Part shown: positions 50,591-59,799 of the stretch, piece after piece
Numbering within the stretch: position 1 is the first letter of the stretch
Layout: each line of letters starts with the position of its first letter
DNA from: Pseudomonadota bacterium
GTDB lineage: Bacteria; Pseudomonadota; Gammaproteobacteria; Burkholderiales; Thiobacillaceae
Assembly: GCA_021836225.1 (NCBI GenBank)
Contig: JAKBJA010000117.1
Coordinates: 186,001 to 250,000 of the forward strand
Direction: 5' to 3'
DNA: 64,000 nt
Translations under genes and position numbers: made by a program
The notes under the pieces: model-generated
Database searches by the model: none
Told to the model about the DNA's origin: nothing
Seen by the model: only the letters and a program-made list of their open reading frames with translations

Positions 50591-52491
50591 GTATCCACCT
50601 GGAACAGGAAGTCGCCGAGTACAGCGAGCGGCGGTTGCGGCTGGCGACCGCGATTACCGACTATGCCGACTGGCTCGACCGCCAGCACGGCATTGATGCC
50701 GAACGCACCCTGCGGCTGGCCGATACCGCGTCGGGCCTGCGCCAGGACAGGCTGGTGGTGGCCTTCGTGGCCGAGTTTTCGCGCGGCAAGACCGAACTCA
50801 TCAACGCCCTGTTCTTTGCCAACCATGGTCAGCGCCTGCTGCCGTCCGACGCCGGGCGCACCACCATGTGCCCGACCGAACTGTTCGCCAGCGCGGACGA
50901 GCCCCCCAGCCTGAGCCTGCTGCCGATCGAAACGCGCCGCCGTGGCGAATCGCTGGCGCGCCTCAAGCACATGCCGATCGAATGGTGCCGGGTATTGCTC
51001 GACCCCACCGATCCGCGCCAGTTGCAGGAAAGCCTGAAAAAACTCACCGAGACCAAGCTGCTGCCGGCTGTGGATGCCATCGAGATGGGGTTGTGGAACG
51101 GCGAGGACGACAGCGAGCGCCACCTGCTGCGCGCCGACGGCACCGTGGAGGTGCCGGCCTGGCGCTATGCCATGGTCAATTATCCGCATCCGCTGTTGCA
51201 GGCCGGGCTGACGATCCTGGACACCCCGGGACTCAATGCCCTGGGGGCAGAACCCGAACTCACCCTGTCGGTGATTCCGAATGCGCATGCGGTGATGTAC
51301 CTGCTGGCGACCGATACCGGGGTGACCCGCTCGGATCTCGAAATCTGGCAGAAACACGTCCATCGCCATGCCAACTACCACGTGGCGGTGTTGAACAAGA
51401 TCGACATGTTGTGGGACGAACTCAAGAGCGACGCCGAGGTGCTGGCGACCATCGAGCGCCAGGCCGAGGAAACCGCGCGCGTGCTGAAGCTGCCGCGCAG
51501 CCGCGTGTTCACGGTGTCTGCGCAGAAGGCACTGGCGGCCACCATCCGCGGCGATGCCGCCTTGCGCGTACGTTCGGGCATCGAGTCGCTGGAATATCTG
51601 CTGGCGCATCAGGTGATTCCGGCGCGACGCGACATGCTGTATCACGCGGTCAGCCGCGAAGTGAGTGCCCTGCTCGACGAGAGCCGGGTGGACCTGGCCA
51701 CGCGGCTCAAGCGCAGCAGCGACGAACTGACCCAGCTTACCCAGCTGTCGGGTAAGAACCGCGAGCTGATCGAACAGACGCGGGCCGGCCTGCAGCAGGA
51801 AAAGGACAGCTACGATGCCACTGCCGACCAGTTCCGCACGACCCGGAAGATGGTGCAGGGCCAGGGCGAGCACCTGCTGTCGCACTTGTCGGAGGAAACG
51901 CTGGACACGATCCTGAAGGCGGGCCGCGATGCCATGGAAAACAGCTGGACCACGCGCGGACTGACCGGCGGCATCCGCCACCTGAGCGAGCAGATGGGCA
52001 ACCGTTTCCAGCAGGCGAGCCAGCTGGCCGACAACATGCTGGACGCGCTCGATCAGGCCTATCTGCGGTTTCACCGCAATCACAACCTGCCGAAAATGCA
52101 GGTGCCGCGGCTGGATCTGGGCGCCTACCGCAACCGGCTGGATGCGCTGACCCGTGAGACGGAAGCCTTTTGCAAGGATCCGGCCAACCTGATGCTGGAG
52201 AAGCGTTTCATGATCCGGCGCTTTTATGCCGGGCTGGCCGAGGAGGCGCGCAAGGCCTTCAAGCTTGCGCGGCTGGAGGCCGAACGCTGGCTGCGCATCG
52301 CACTCGACCCTGTCATGACGCGCATCCGCGAGCACAAGCAGTATCTCGACACCCGGCTCGCCAGCCTGCAGCGCATTCTGGAAAACATGAGTACCCTGCA
52401 CAGCCGCATGGCGCAGATCAAGCAGGAAATCAGCACGCTGCGCCACGACAAGGTGGAACTCACCCGCATGGCCGCGCAACTCACGGCTTAG
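50587..52491 (+). CDS. Dynamin-family GTPase-like protein
   Basis: A 634-residue protein with an N-terminal G domain: G1 AEFSRGKTELINAL (about 60-75), G3 LDTPGLN, G4 LNKIDM; then long helical regions predicted as coiled coil (340-420, 590-634). In bacterial dynamin-like proteins such domains remodel membranes. The first glycine of the P-loop (GxxxxGK) is Ala here, while the Lys-Thr remains. No membrane segment is obvious. Co-translated with the DUF167 gene. Confidence 0.88.
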   Translation: MSIHLEQEVAEYSERRLRLATAITDYADWLDRQHGIDAERTLRLADTASGLRQDRLVVAFVAEFSRGKTELINALFFANHGQRLLPSDAGRTTMCPTELFASADEPPSLSLLPIETRRRGESLARLKHMPIEWCRVLLDPTDPRQLQESLKKLTETKLLPAVDAIEMGLWNGEDDSERHLLRADGTVEVPAWRYAMVNYPHPLLQAGLTILDTPGLNALGAEPELTLSVIPNAHAVMYLLATDTGVTRSDLEIWQKHVHRHANYHVAVLNKIDMLWDELKSDAEVLATIERQAEETARVLKLPRSRVFTVSAQKALAATIRGDAALRVRSGIESLEYLLAHQVIPARRDMLYHAVSREVSALLDESRVDLATRLKRSSDELTQLTQLSGKNRELIEQTRAGLQQEKDSYDATADQFRTTRKMVQGQGEHLLSHLSEETLDTILKAGRDAMENSWTTRGLTGGIRHLSEQMGNRFQQASQLADNMLDALDQAYLRFHRNHNLPKMQVPRLDLGAYRNRLDALTRETEAFCKDPANLMLEKRFMIRRFYAGLAEEARKAFKLARLEAERWLRIALDPVMTRIREHKQYLDTRLASLQRILENMSTLHSRMAQIKQEISTLRHDKVELTRMAAQLTA

Positions 52492-52507
52492 GCGTCCGCC
52501 AGGCTCC

Positions 52508-54232
52508 CTAGCCGTTCAGCCGGTTTAACAGGACCGGGGTCTTGTCCGGATCGGTGTTCTTCAGCAGCCGCTGCGTGGGGGAGGTCAACTCTTCCAGGTG
52601 GGATCTCAACACCTGCTGCTTGACCTGCAGCAGGCTCGCCGGTTGCATCGAAAATGTCCGCAATCCCAGCCCCAGCAGCAGCCGCGTCAGCAGCGGATCG
52701 CCCGCCATTTCGCCGCATACGGAGACCGGCTTGCCGGCCTTGTCGCCTGCCCGGATCGTCTGCTGAATGAGGTTGAGCACCGCCGGATGCAGCGGGTCAT
52801 ACAGGTGCGCCACGCTGTCGTCGGCGCGATCGATCGCCAGCGTGTACTGGATCAGGTCGTTGGTGCCGATCGACAGGAAATCCAGCTGTTCGGCAAAAAA
52901 GCCGGCCGAGAGCGCGGCAGCGGGCACTTCGATCATGCCGCCGAGCGGGATGCCTTCGTCGAATTTCAGCCCGTCCTTGCGCAGCGAAGCCTTGGCCTCG
53001 TCAATGCGCTGCAGGGTTTGGCGCAATTCCATGAAACTCGCCAGCATGGGGATGAGGATGCGCACCTGGCCATGGACCGACGCTCGCAGAATGGCGCGCA
53101 ACTGAGCATGGAACAGGCCCGGCTCGGCCAGGCACAGGCGGATCGCGCGCAGGCCCAGCGCCGGATTGTCGGCTACCGTGTGGCCCCATGGCGCCTGCTT
53201 GTCGGCGCCCAGGTCGAGCGTGCGAATGGTGACCGGCTTGCCGTCCAGTGCCTCGGCCACGGCCTTGTAGGATACGTATTGCTCCTCCTCGCTCGGCAGG
53301 TCGCTGCGGTTGAGGAACAGGAATTCGCTGCGGAACAGACCGATGCCGTGCGCGCCCGCAGCCTTCACCGCATCGATGTCGGAGAGCAGTTCGATGTTGG
53401 CCATCAACTCGACCGGGGTGCCGTCGAGGGTGGCCGACTTGCTGGTCTTCAGGCGCTTGAGCTTGTCGGTGTCGATGCGCCACTGGTTCTGCCGCAACCG
53501 GTATTCGGCCAGCACCGATTCGTCGGGATTGACGATCACCACGCCGTCGCGGCCATCGACGATCAGCAGATCGTGGTCGCGGATCAGGCCGCGTGCGTTG
53601 TGCAGCGCCATCACCGACGGCATGCCCATGCTGCGCGCCAGAATCGCGGTGTGCGAGGTGGTGCCGCCGAGATCGGTGATGAAGGCGGCGAAATGCACGT
53701 TCTTGAAAATGACCATGTCGGCCGGCGACAGCTCGTGCGCGACCAGGATGCGTTCGCTGTCGAAATCGACGTCCAGCGGCAGGTGGCTGGGGTGGCCCAT
53801 CAGGGCCTTGAGCACGCGCTGCACCACCTGTACCACGTCTTCCTGGCGGCTGCGCAGGTAGGCGTCGTCGATTTCCTCGAAGCGCGCCACCAGCGCTTCC
53901 ATCTGCTGCGCCAGCGCCCATTCGGCGTTGCACTGGGTTTCGCGGATCAGGCGCTTGGGCGCCTCGGCGATCATCGAATCGCCGAGGAACATCAGGTGCA
54001 TGTCGAGAAAGGCCGACAGTTCGGCCGGCGCATTGGGCGGGATGTGGTGGCGCAGGACTTCGAGCTCGGCGCGGGTGGCGAAGATGGCTTCGTCGAAGCG
54101 CGCCAGCTCGTCCTTGATGTATTTGCGGTCGAGCATGTACTGCGGCACTTCGACGCGCGCGCTGGATGCAAGATGCGCATAGCCGATGGCGATGCCGCCG
54201 GAGACGCCGATGCCGTGCAGCGAGAAGCTCAC
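52508..54232 (-). CDS. ptsI: PTS enzyme I (phosphoenolpyruvate-protein phosphotransferase)
   Basis: A 574-residue enzyme I with the phospho-histidine segment GGTTSHTAILARS and the PEP-binding barrel (IGTNDLIQYTLAIDRAD, VCGEMAGDP). It passes phosphate from PEP to HPr. It overlaps ptsH by 4 bases. With no EIIB/EIIC permease in view, the cluster probably acts in regulation. Confidence 0.97.
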   Translation of the reverse strand: MSFSLHGIGVSGGIAIGYAHLASSARVEVPQYMLDRKYIKDELARFDEAIFATRAELEVLRHHIPPNAPAELSAFLDMHLMFLGDSMIAEAPKRLIRETQCNAEWALAQQMEALVARFEEIDDAYLRSRQEDVVQVVQRVLKALMGHPSHLPLDVDFDSERILVAHELSPADMVIFKNVHFAAFITDLGGTTSHTAILARSMGMPSVMALHNARGLIRDHDLLIVDGRDGVVIVNPDESVLAEYRLRQNQWRIDTDKLKRLKTSKSATLDGTPVELMANIELLSDIDAVKAAGAHGIGLFRSEFLFLNRSDLPSEEEQYVSYKAVAEALDGKPVTIRTLDLGADKQAPWGHTVADNPALGLRAIRLCLAEPGLFHAQLRAILRASVHGQVRILIPMLASFMELRQTLQRIDEAKASLRKDGLKFDEGIPLGGMIEVPAAALSAGFFAEQLDFLSIGTNDLIQYTLAIDRADDSVAHLYDPLHPAVLNLIQQTIRAGDKAGKPVSVCGEMAGDPLLTRLLLGLGLRTFSMQPASLLQVKQQVLRSHLEELTSPTQRLLKNTDPDKTPVLLNRLNG

Positions 54233-54498
54233 AGTTCTTCTCCGAAACCGCTGGAAATCAGACTGGCCAGCGCGTCAATGGCTTCCGCCTCGTCGTCGCC
54301 GTCGGTTTCCAGCGTGATGGTGCTGCCCTTGGCGGCAGCCAGCATCATCACGCCCATGATGCTCTTGGCGTTGACGCGGCGGCCGTTGCGCGACATGTGC
54401 ACATTGCTCTTGAAGCTGGACGCCAGCTGCGTCAGCCGGGCCGACGGGCGGGCGTGCAGCCCCAGCTTGTTGACGATTTCAACGTCCCGTTGCTGCAT
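54229..54498 (-). CDS. ptsH: PTS phosphocarrier protein HPr
   Basis: An 89-residue HPr with the active-site His15 in GLHARPS and Ser46 in NAKSIMGVM, the site used by HPr kinase in organisms that have it. It relays phosphate from enzyme I to EIIA. It overlaps the EIIA gene by 20 bases and ptsI by 4. Confidence 0.97.
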   Translation of the reverse strand: MQQRDVEIVNKLGLHARPSARLTQLASSFKSNVHMSRNGRRVNAKSIMGVMMLAAAKGSTITLETDGDDEAEAIDALASLISSGFGEEL

Positions 54499-54895
54499 GG
54501 CACATGGTCTCGGAAATATGGTTGATGCTGTTGCGGCCGCCTTCGACGATGCGTTCGATGAGTTGCGGCAGCGCCAGCGTCTCGCGGTAATTCAGCGCCT
54601 TCAGCAGCATCGGCAGGTTGACGCCGGAGACGCCCTCGATGTGGGCGGGCTCGAGCAGGCGGCACAGCGTATTGCTGGGCGTGGCACCGTACACATCGGT
54701 CAGTACCAGGATGCCGTCGCCTTCGTCCAGTTCGGCCAGCCGGGACTGCAAGGCCTTCTGCCGTTCGTCGGGATCGGCATGGCCGATGAAATCCAGCGTG
54801 GCGAGGCCACGCGGGCTCTGTCCCAGCACGTGGGTTGCACACTCGACCAGACTGTCGGCGAGCGAACCGTGAGCGACGATGAGGATGCCTATCAT
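54479..54895 (-). CDS. PTS EIIA component, mannose/fructose (EIIA-Man) type
   Basis: A 138-residue EIIA-Man-like domain with the phosphorylatable His9 in IVAHGSLADS and DVYGATPSNT. In the mannose PTS it hands phosphate to EIIB; in many betaproteobacteria it exists without EIIB/EIIC beside ptsH and ptsI and is thought to be regulatory. It overlaps ptsH by 20 bases. Confidence 0.93.
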   Translation of the reverse strand: MIGILIVAHGSLADSLVECATHVLGQSPRGLATLDFIGHADPDERQKALQSRLAELDEGDGILVLTDVYGATPSNTLCRLLEPAHIEGVSGVNLPMLLKALNYRETLALPQLIERIVEGGRNSINHISETMCHAATGR

Positions 54896-54924
54896 GGGGG
54901 GTGCGTCAGGCCAAAAACGACATT

Positions 54925-55947
54925 CTAGCGAAGCCGCGCCGCCAGCGCAGGCGATATGTGGGTTTTACCCGCGGCGTCCACCGCCAGATAGTCGGCGATG
55001 CCAAGGCGGGCGGCATGCTCCGCCAGCCGCGCGACACCATCGATGAAGAGGGGCTTGGACAGCGCATCCGAGCGCGTGCCGGCATGCTCACCCGATACCA
55101 GGATCGTCACCGACTGCATGCCGGACGCGGGCCAGCCGCTGCGCGGATCGATCAGATGGCAGTAGCGGTGGCCGCCCGCCTCGAAATAGCGCTGGTAGTC
55201 GCCCGAGGTGCCGATCGCCTCGCCGTCGTGCAAATCCAGCGTCGCCAGCGTGCCCGGCTTGCGCGGATGCTGGATCCCGACGCGCCACGGACGGTCGCCA
55301 TGCTGGCCCAGCGCGATCACGTTGCCGCCGATGTTGACCAGCGCGTTTGCGATGCCGTGGGCTTTCAGGATGGCCACCGCGTCGTCCAGCGCGCGTCCCT
55401 TGGCGTACCCGCCCAGGTCCAGTTGCACGGCCGGGTTGTCGCTCCATATCGTGCCGTTCTCGATATGCAGATCGCGCATGCGCGGGGCCGCCTTCACCCA
55501 GTGCGTAATGGCGGCGGCATCCGGCACTTTCCCCTGCGGGGTGTCGGCATGGAATCCCCACAACGCGATCAGCCCGCCGATGGCGGGATTGAACAGGTCG
55601 TTTGACGCAGCTGAAAGCATTTGCGCATCGCGCAGCATGGCCGCGAGCTCGGGACTGGTCGGGGTGCGTTCGCCTTTGGCCAGCGCGGCGTTGAGCCGCG
55701 ACAACTCGCTCGGCTGCCAGGCGTGCAGCCGGTGGTGGAGTTCGTCGAAGCGTGCCAGCACCGCGGCGATCGCCTGCCGGGCCTGGGCCTCCGGCGCGCC
55801 GTAGACGCTGACTTCGACCAGGGTGCCGAATACGTAGGACTGCTGCTGAACCAGAGGCGGCGGGCTGCAGGCGAACAGCACGGGCAGGAGCACGAGCCAC
55901 AGGCCGAAGCGTGCGACGCGCAGGGTGAGGGCGTTAAGGTCGGACAT
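54925..55947 (-). CDS. apbE: FAD:protein FMN transferase (ApbE family lipoprotein)
   Basis: A 340-residue ApbE with a lipoprotein signal (VLFAC), NPAIGGLIALWGF, IGTSGDYQRYFE and HLIDPRSGWPA. It attaches FMN covalently to threonine in targets such as NqrB/C, RnfD/G or NosR outside the inner membrane. Targets are not in this window. It is 29 bases upstream of the EIIA gene. Confidence 0.94.
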   Translation of the reverse strand: MSDLNALTLRVARFGLWLVLLPVLFACSPPPLVQQQSYVFGTLVEVSVYGAPEAQARQAIAAVLARFDELHHRLHAWQPSELSRLNAALAKGERTPTSPELAAMLRDAQMLSAASNDLFNPAIGGLIALWGFHADTPQGKVPDAAAITHWVKAAPRMRDLHIENGTIWSDNPAVQLDLGGYAKGRALDDAVAILKAHGIANALVNIGGNVIALGQHGDRPWRVGIQHPRKPGTLATLDLHDGEAIGTSGDYQRYFEAGGHRYCHLIDPRSGWPASGMQSVTILVSGEHAGTRSDALSKPLFIDGVARLAEHAARLGIADYLAVDAAGKTHISPALAARLR

Positions 55948-55956
55948 GTCGGGGGC

Positions 55957-56436
55957 TCACAACAGCGTCTTCAATTTGCGCCCACCTGCGACGGCAAAGC
56001 CTTCCCGCTCGTAAAACGCCAGGGTTCTGTCGAATTGCGGAAGCGGCGGCGTGGTGACTTCCAGCCGTTTCCACCCCCGCGCCGCGCCGAATGCCTTGGC
56101 CTCGCCAACAAGCCGCATCCCCAGCTTCCGGGTGCGGTATTCCGGCCGAACGTACAGTTCCGGAATCGTGCCGAAGGCGCCTTCGGCATAGAGGGCATGG
56201 CATTCGCTGAGCGCCACGAATCCGATCGGGTTCCCGCCATCAGGCCGGGCGACAAAGACGAAATAGGTCTCGTTGGCCAGGTAGGTAGCAAGCCTTTCGG
56301 TCGTTTCCTGGAGGTTGAAGTTGAATGCCTGGACGCCGATCGTGTTCATGATCTCTGCCAGCAATTCGCCGACCAGGACGGCGACCGCGGGGGCATCCTC
56401 GGCATGCGCTCTCTGGATAACGATGTCGGCGGTCAT
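55957..56436 (-). CDS. GNAT family N-acetyltransferase
   Basis: A 159-residue single GNAT domain with the acetyl-CoA site LYVRPEYRTRKLGMRLV and the C-terminal LAFYEREGF. The substrate is unknown. It overlaps gshB by 4 bases and precedes apbE by 9, within the glutathione operon. Confidence 0.9.
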   Translation of the reverse strand: MTADIVIQRAHAEDAPAVAVLVGELLAEIMNTIGVQAFNFNLQETTERLATYLANETYFVFVARPDGGNPIGFVALSECHALYAEGAFGTIPELYVRPEYRTRKLGMRLVGEAKAFGAARGWKRLEVTTPPLPQFDRTLAFYEREGFAVAGGRKLKTLL

Positions 56437-57389
56437 GCCGGCGAATCTTCGTCGAGCCGGACGCGCTCAACGGCGGCAATGAACTGTGCGGCGACGTCGT
56501 GCCCGGTCTGCGCGGTGATTTCCTGGAAACCGGTCGGGCTGGTGACGTTGATTTCGGTGAGACAGTCGCCGATCACGTCGAGCCCGGCGAGGAAGATGCC
56601 GTGCGCCCTGGCCCATGGCGCAATCGTTTCGGCGATCTCGCGGTCGCGCGCGCTCAAAGGCTGTGCGCGCGCAGTGCCACCGGCGGCGAGGTTGCCGCGC
56701 GTCTCGCCCACCAGGGGTATGCGCGCCAGCGCCCATGGCACCACGTCGCCGTCGATCAACAGGATGCGTTTGTCGCCGTCCTTGATTGCAGGCAGATAGC
56801 GCTGCGCCATGATGGCGCGGCGGCCGCGCCGGGTCAGCGTTTCCAGGATGGCGTTGCGGTTGAGGTCGGTGGTCGTCAGGCGGAAGACGCCGCTGCCGCC
56901 CATTTCGGTGAGCGGCTTGACGATGATGTCGTGGTGTTCGGCGAGGAAACGTCCGATGTCCGCGGCGTCGGCGGAAACCAGCGTGGGGGCGACGAAAGCC
57001 GGAAAGTTGAGAATCGCCAGTTTCTCGTTGAAGTCGCGCAAGGCGGCCGGCCGGTTCAGTACGCGTGCGCCGTTGGCTTCGGCGATGCCGAGCAGGTGGG
57101 TGGCAAGCAGATAGTCGGTGTCCACCGGTGGATCGGTGCGCATCACCACGGCATCGAAATCTTTCAACGCACAGTCGTCGGTTTGCGTTTCGCGATACCA
57201 GTCATCGTTGGTGCGCACATCGAGTCCGGCGCAGGCGGCGCGGGCGATGCTGTCCTTGACATAGAGCTGGCGTGCCTCGGCGGCGAACACGGCATGGCCG
57301 CGCGCCACCGCCGCGCGCATCATGGCCACCGAGCTGTCCTTGTAGGGCTTGAGGCCCGCGAGCGGATCGACGACGAACAGCAGCTTCAT
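56433..57389 (-). CDS. gshB: Glutathione synthetase
   Basis: A 318-residue ATP-grasp enzyme (MKLLFVVDPLAGLKPYKDSS; VKPLTEMGGSGVFRL; INVTSPTGFQEI). It adds glycine to gamma-glutamylcysteine. It overlaps gshA by 4 bases, so both steps of glutathione synthesis are co-translated. Confidence 0.97.
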   Translation of the reverse strand: MKLLFVVDPLAGLKPYKDSSVAMMRAAVARGHAVFAAEARQLYVKDSIARAACAGLDVRTNDDWYRETQTDDCALKDFDAVVMRTDPPVDTDYLLATHLLGIAEANGARVLNRPAALRDFNEKLAILNFPAFVAPTLVSADAADIGRFLAEHHDIIVKPLTEMGGSGVFRLTTTDLNRNAILETLTRRGRRAIMAQRYLPAIKDGDKRILLIDGDVVPWALARIPLVGETRGNLAAGGTARAQPLSARDREIAETIAPWARAHGIFLAGLDVIGDCLTEINVTSPTGFQEITAQTGHDVAAQFIAAVERVRLDEDSPA

Positions 57390-58681
57390 GCGGCGGCCGC
57401 GTTTTCGGTCTCGTTGAGTACTTCGTCGAGTTCGATACTGGCGGCCAGCATCGCCAGCCGCGCGATCACGCCGTAGGCATAGAAACGATTGGGCGTGGCG
57501 TCTGGGTTGGCGCTGCGATCGGGGGTCAGGCAGGTGTCGTCGAACGCCAGCGGCACGAAGTGCATGCCGGGGCTGTTGAGGTTCTCGTCCGACCCGCGCC
57601 CAGTGTGCACGCGGTAGAAGCCGCCGACGACGAAGTGGTCGAGCATGTAGACCACCGGCTCGGCCACCGCGTCGTTGATGCTCTCGAAGGTGTAGACGCC
57701 TTCCTGGATCAGCACCTCGCTGACCTCCATGCCTTCCTTGCCGACCGCCATCTTGTTGCGCTGCTTGCGGTTGAGCTCGCGCACGTCGTCCGGCGATTTC
57801 ACCGTCATGATGCCCATGCCGTAGGTGCCGGCGTCGGCCTTGACGATGACGAAGGGCGGCTGGTCGATGCCGTATTCGTCATACTTGGCGCGGATCTTCT
57901 TCAGCATTTCATCGACCTTTTCGGCCAGGCAGTCCTCGCCCTGGCGCGCCTGGAAATCGATCTTGCCGCAGTGGTTGAAGTAGGGATCGATCAGCCAGGG
58001 GTCGATTCCGACCAGCCGCGCGAACTCGACGGCGACGTTCTGATACGCGGCGAAGTGGCGCGACTTGCGGCGCGTTGCCCAGCCGGCGTGCAGCGGCGGC
58101 ATGATGGTCTGCTCGATGCCTTTCAGAATATCCGGCACGCCCGCCGAGAGATCGTTGTTGAGCAGCACCGCGCAGGGGTCGAAGCCTTCCAGCCCGATCC
58201 GGTCGCCCTTGCGGACGAGCGGCTCCAGCGTGAGACGCCCGCCCGCAGGCAGTTCCAGCGTGGTCGGCTGGGTGATCTCGGGAATCAGCGTGCCGATGCG
58301 CACGATGAGGCCGGTCTGGCGCAGGATGTGCGCCAGCACCGCGACGTTCTGCAGGTAGAAGGTGTTGCGGGTGTGGTTCTCGGGGATCAGCAGCAGGCGC
58401 TGCGCGTCGGGGCAAATCTTTTCCACCGCGCCCATCGCCGCGTGGATCGACAGCGACATGAACGACGGGTTGAGATTGTTGAAGCCGCCCGGAAACAGAT
58501 TGGTATCGACCGGCGCCAGCTTGAAGCCCGCGTTGCGGATGTCGACCGAGGTATAGAACGGTGCCGACTGTTCTTTCCATTGCTGGCGAAACCAGTGCTC
58601 GATGGTCGGCTGGGCATCGAGCAGGCGCTTTTCCAGTTCCAGCAGCGGGCCGGTGAGTGCAGTGGTGAGGTAAGGGACCAT
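57386..58681 (-). CDS. gshA: Glutamate-cysteine ligase, T. ferrooxidans-type family
   Basis: A 431-residue protein that matches the distinct GshA family first recognised in Acidithiobacillus (TIGR02049 type), not the E. coli type (NPSFMSLSIHAAMGAVEK; KADAGTYGMGIMTVKSPDD; YFNHCGKIDFQARQGEDCL). It makes gamma-glutamylcysteine. The start at 58681 is supported by protein alignment; the long open frame to 59722 runs antisense through trmL and is discarded. First gene of the seven-gene run to ptsI. Confidence 0.93.
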   Translation of the reverse strand: MVPYLTTALTGPLLELEKRLLDAQPTIEHWFRQQWKEQSAPFYTSVDIRNAGFKLAPVDTNLFPGGFNNLNPSFMSLSIHAAMGAVEKICPDAQRLLLIPENHTRNTFYLQNVAVLAHILRQTGLIVRIGTLIPEITQPTTLELPAGGRLTLEPLVRKGDRIGLEGFDPCAVLLNNDLSAGVPDILKGIEQTIMPPLHAGWATRRKSRHFAAYQNVAVEFARLVGIDPWLIDPYFNHCGKIDFQARQGEDCLAEKVDEMLKKIRAKYDEYGIDQPPFVIVKADAGTYGMGIMTVKSPDDVRELNRKQRNKMAVGKEGMEVSEVLIQEGVYTFESINDAVAEPVVYMLDHFVVGGFYRVHTGRGSDENLNSPGMHFVPLAFDDTCLTPDRSANPDATPNRFYAYGVIARLAMLAASIELDEVLNETENAAAA

Positions 58682-58726
58682 AGAATAGACGGACTCCAAG
58701 AATGTTTTTATTTTAGGCCAAGCCGG

Positions 58727-59191
58727 ATGTTTGACATCGTTTTGTTTCAGCCCGAGATCCCGCCCAACACCGGCAACCTCATCCGTCTCGCGGCCAACAC
58801 CGGCTGCCGCCTGCATCTGATCGAGCCGCTGGGCTTCGACTTGTCCGACAAGCAGGTGGCGCGCGCCGGGCTGGATTACCACGACATGGCCTGCGTGACC
58901 GTGCATGCGGACTGGGAGGCGGTACAGGCGGCGTTGCCCGGCAGGCGCTGGTTTGCGCTCACCACCAAAGGGAGCGCCCGCTATGCCGATATCGCCTTTG
59001 GGCCCGGCGACGTGCTGCTGTTCGGCCCCGAATCGCGCGGCCTGCCCCCCGAGATCCTGGACCGGTTCGACGCGGGACATCGCCTGCGCCTGCCTATGCT
59101 GCCGGGATCGCGCAGCATGAATCTGTCGAATGCCGTCAGCGTGGTCGTGTTCGAAGCCTGGCGACAAAACGGTTTTGCCGGAGGGGTGTGA
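58727..59191 (+). CDS. trmL: tRNA (cytidine/uridine-34-2'-O)-methyltransferase TrmL
   Basis: A 154-residue SPOUT methyltransferase with the N-terminal LFQPEIPPNTGNLIRLAANT and the knot motifs LLFGPESRGLPPEI and RSMNLSNAVSVVVFEAW. It methylates the wobble ribose of two tRNA-Leu isoacceptors in E. coli. It is divergent from gshA (45 bases), and its stop abuts the next start. Confidence 0.96.
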   Translation: MFDIVLFQPEIPPNTGNLIRLAANTGCRLHLIEPLGFDLSDKQVARAGLDYHDMACVTVHADWEAVQAALPGRRWFALTTKGSARYADIAFGPGDVLLFGPESRGLPPEILDRFDAGHRLRLPMLPGSRSMNLSNAVSVVVFEAWRQNGFAGGV

Positions 59192-59671
59192 ATGGACGCA
59201 ATGCAATGGCTGGAAGCGCTGAGTTACCTCGTCACCATCATCGGCCTGCCGTTCGCCATCGGTGTGTACGTCTATGACCGCCGCCGCGACCGGCAGAACG
59301 ACGAGGAGGAAATCTTCCTGCGGCTGTCCGACGAGTATGCCGATTTCATGCGGCTGGTCATCGACAACGCCGACCTGCATCTGCTGTCGCCCACCGTAAA
59401 GGGCGAACTCAGCGAAGAACAGCGGGAGCGCAAGCACGCCTTGTTCGCCATCCTGGTCAGCCTGTTCGAACGTGCCTATGTGCTGGTCTACGAAGAAAAG
59501 ATGAGCCGCCAACAGGCGCGGCTGTGGCAGTCGTGGGAGGACTACATGCATGAATGGTGCACACGCCAGGATTTCCGCGCCGCCTTGCCGCCGTTGCTGC
59601 ATGGCGAAGACCCGGGGTTTGTGGCAACGATCCGGCGGATTGCCGAGACGACTGCGAGCGCAGCGGGATAA
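59192..59671 (+). CDS. Small predicted membrane protein of unknown function
   Basis: A 159-residue protein with one N-terminal membrane segment (YLVTIIGLPFAIGVYVY, about 12-28), then a basic RRRDRQND stop-transfer and a helical cytoplasmic domain (EEEIFLRLSDEYADFMRLVI). I do not recognise a family. A strong GGAGGGG site, placed in the end of trmL, fixes the start; the two genes are probably co-transcribed. Confidence 0.75.
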   Translation: MDAMQWLEALSYLVTIIGLPFAIGVYVYDRRRDRQNDEEEIFLRLSDEYADFMRLVIDNADLHLLSPTVKGELSEEQRERKHALFAILVSLFERAYVLVYEEKMSRQQARLWQSWEDYMHEWCTRQDFRAALPPLLHGEDPGFVATIRRIAETTASAAG

Positions 59672-59799
59672 GCGATGGTTGCCTGGGCCGGCGGGAGACG
59701 GCATGAAGCGGGCTGCAGGCAATGAACTGTCCGCGTGAACCCGCCTTTTATGCGGCGTGAAGGCGTAAAATCATAAAACCTATTTTTCCGGGGTATTCG

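Noticed and set aside
50581..52479. 632-codon open frame opposite the dynamin-like gene
   Set aside because: His/Gln/Arg-rich mirror translation; the sense gene has clear GTPase motifs.
52598..54928. 776-codon open frame opposite ptsI-ptsH-EIIA
   Set aside because: Crosses three well-supported genes on the other strand and has no domain.
58682..59722. N-terminal extension of the gshA frame up to 59722
   Set aside because: It would run antisense through trmL and the next gene; GshA homology begins at the ATG at 58681.
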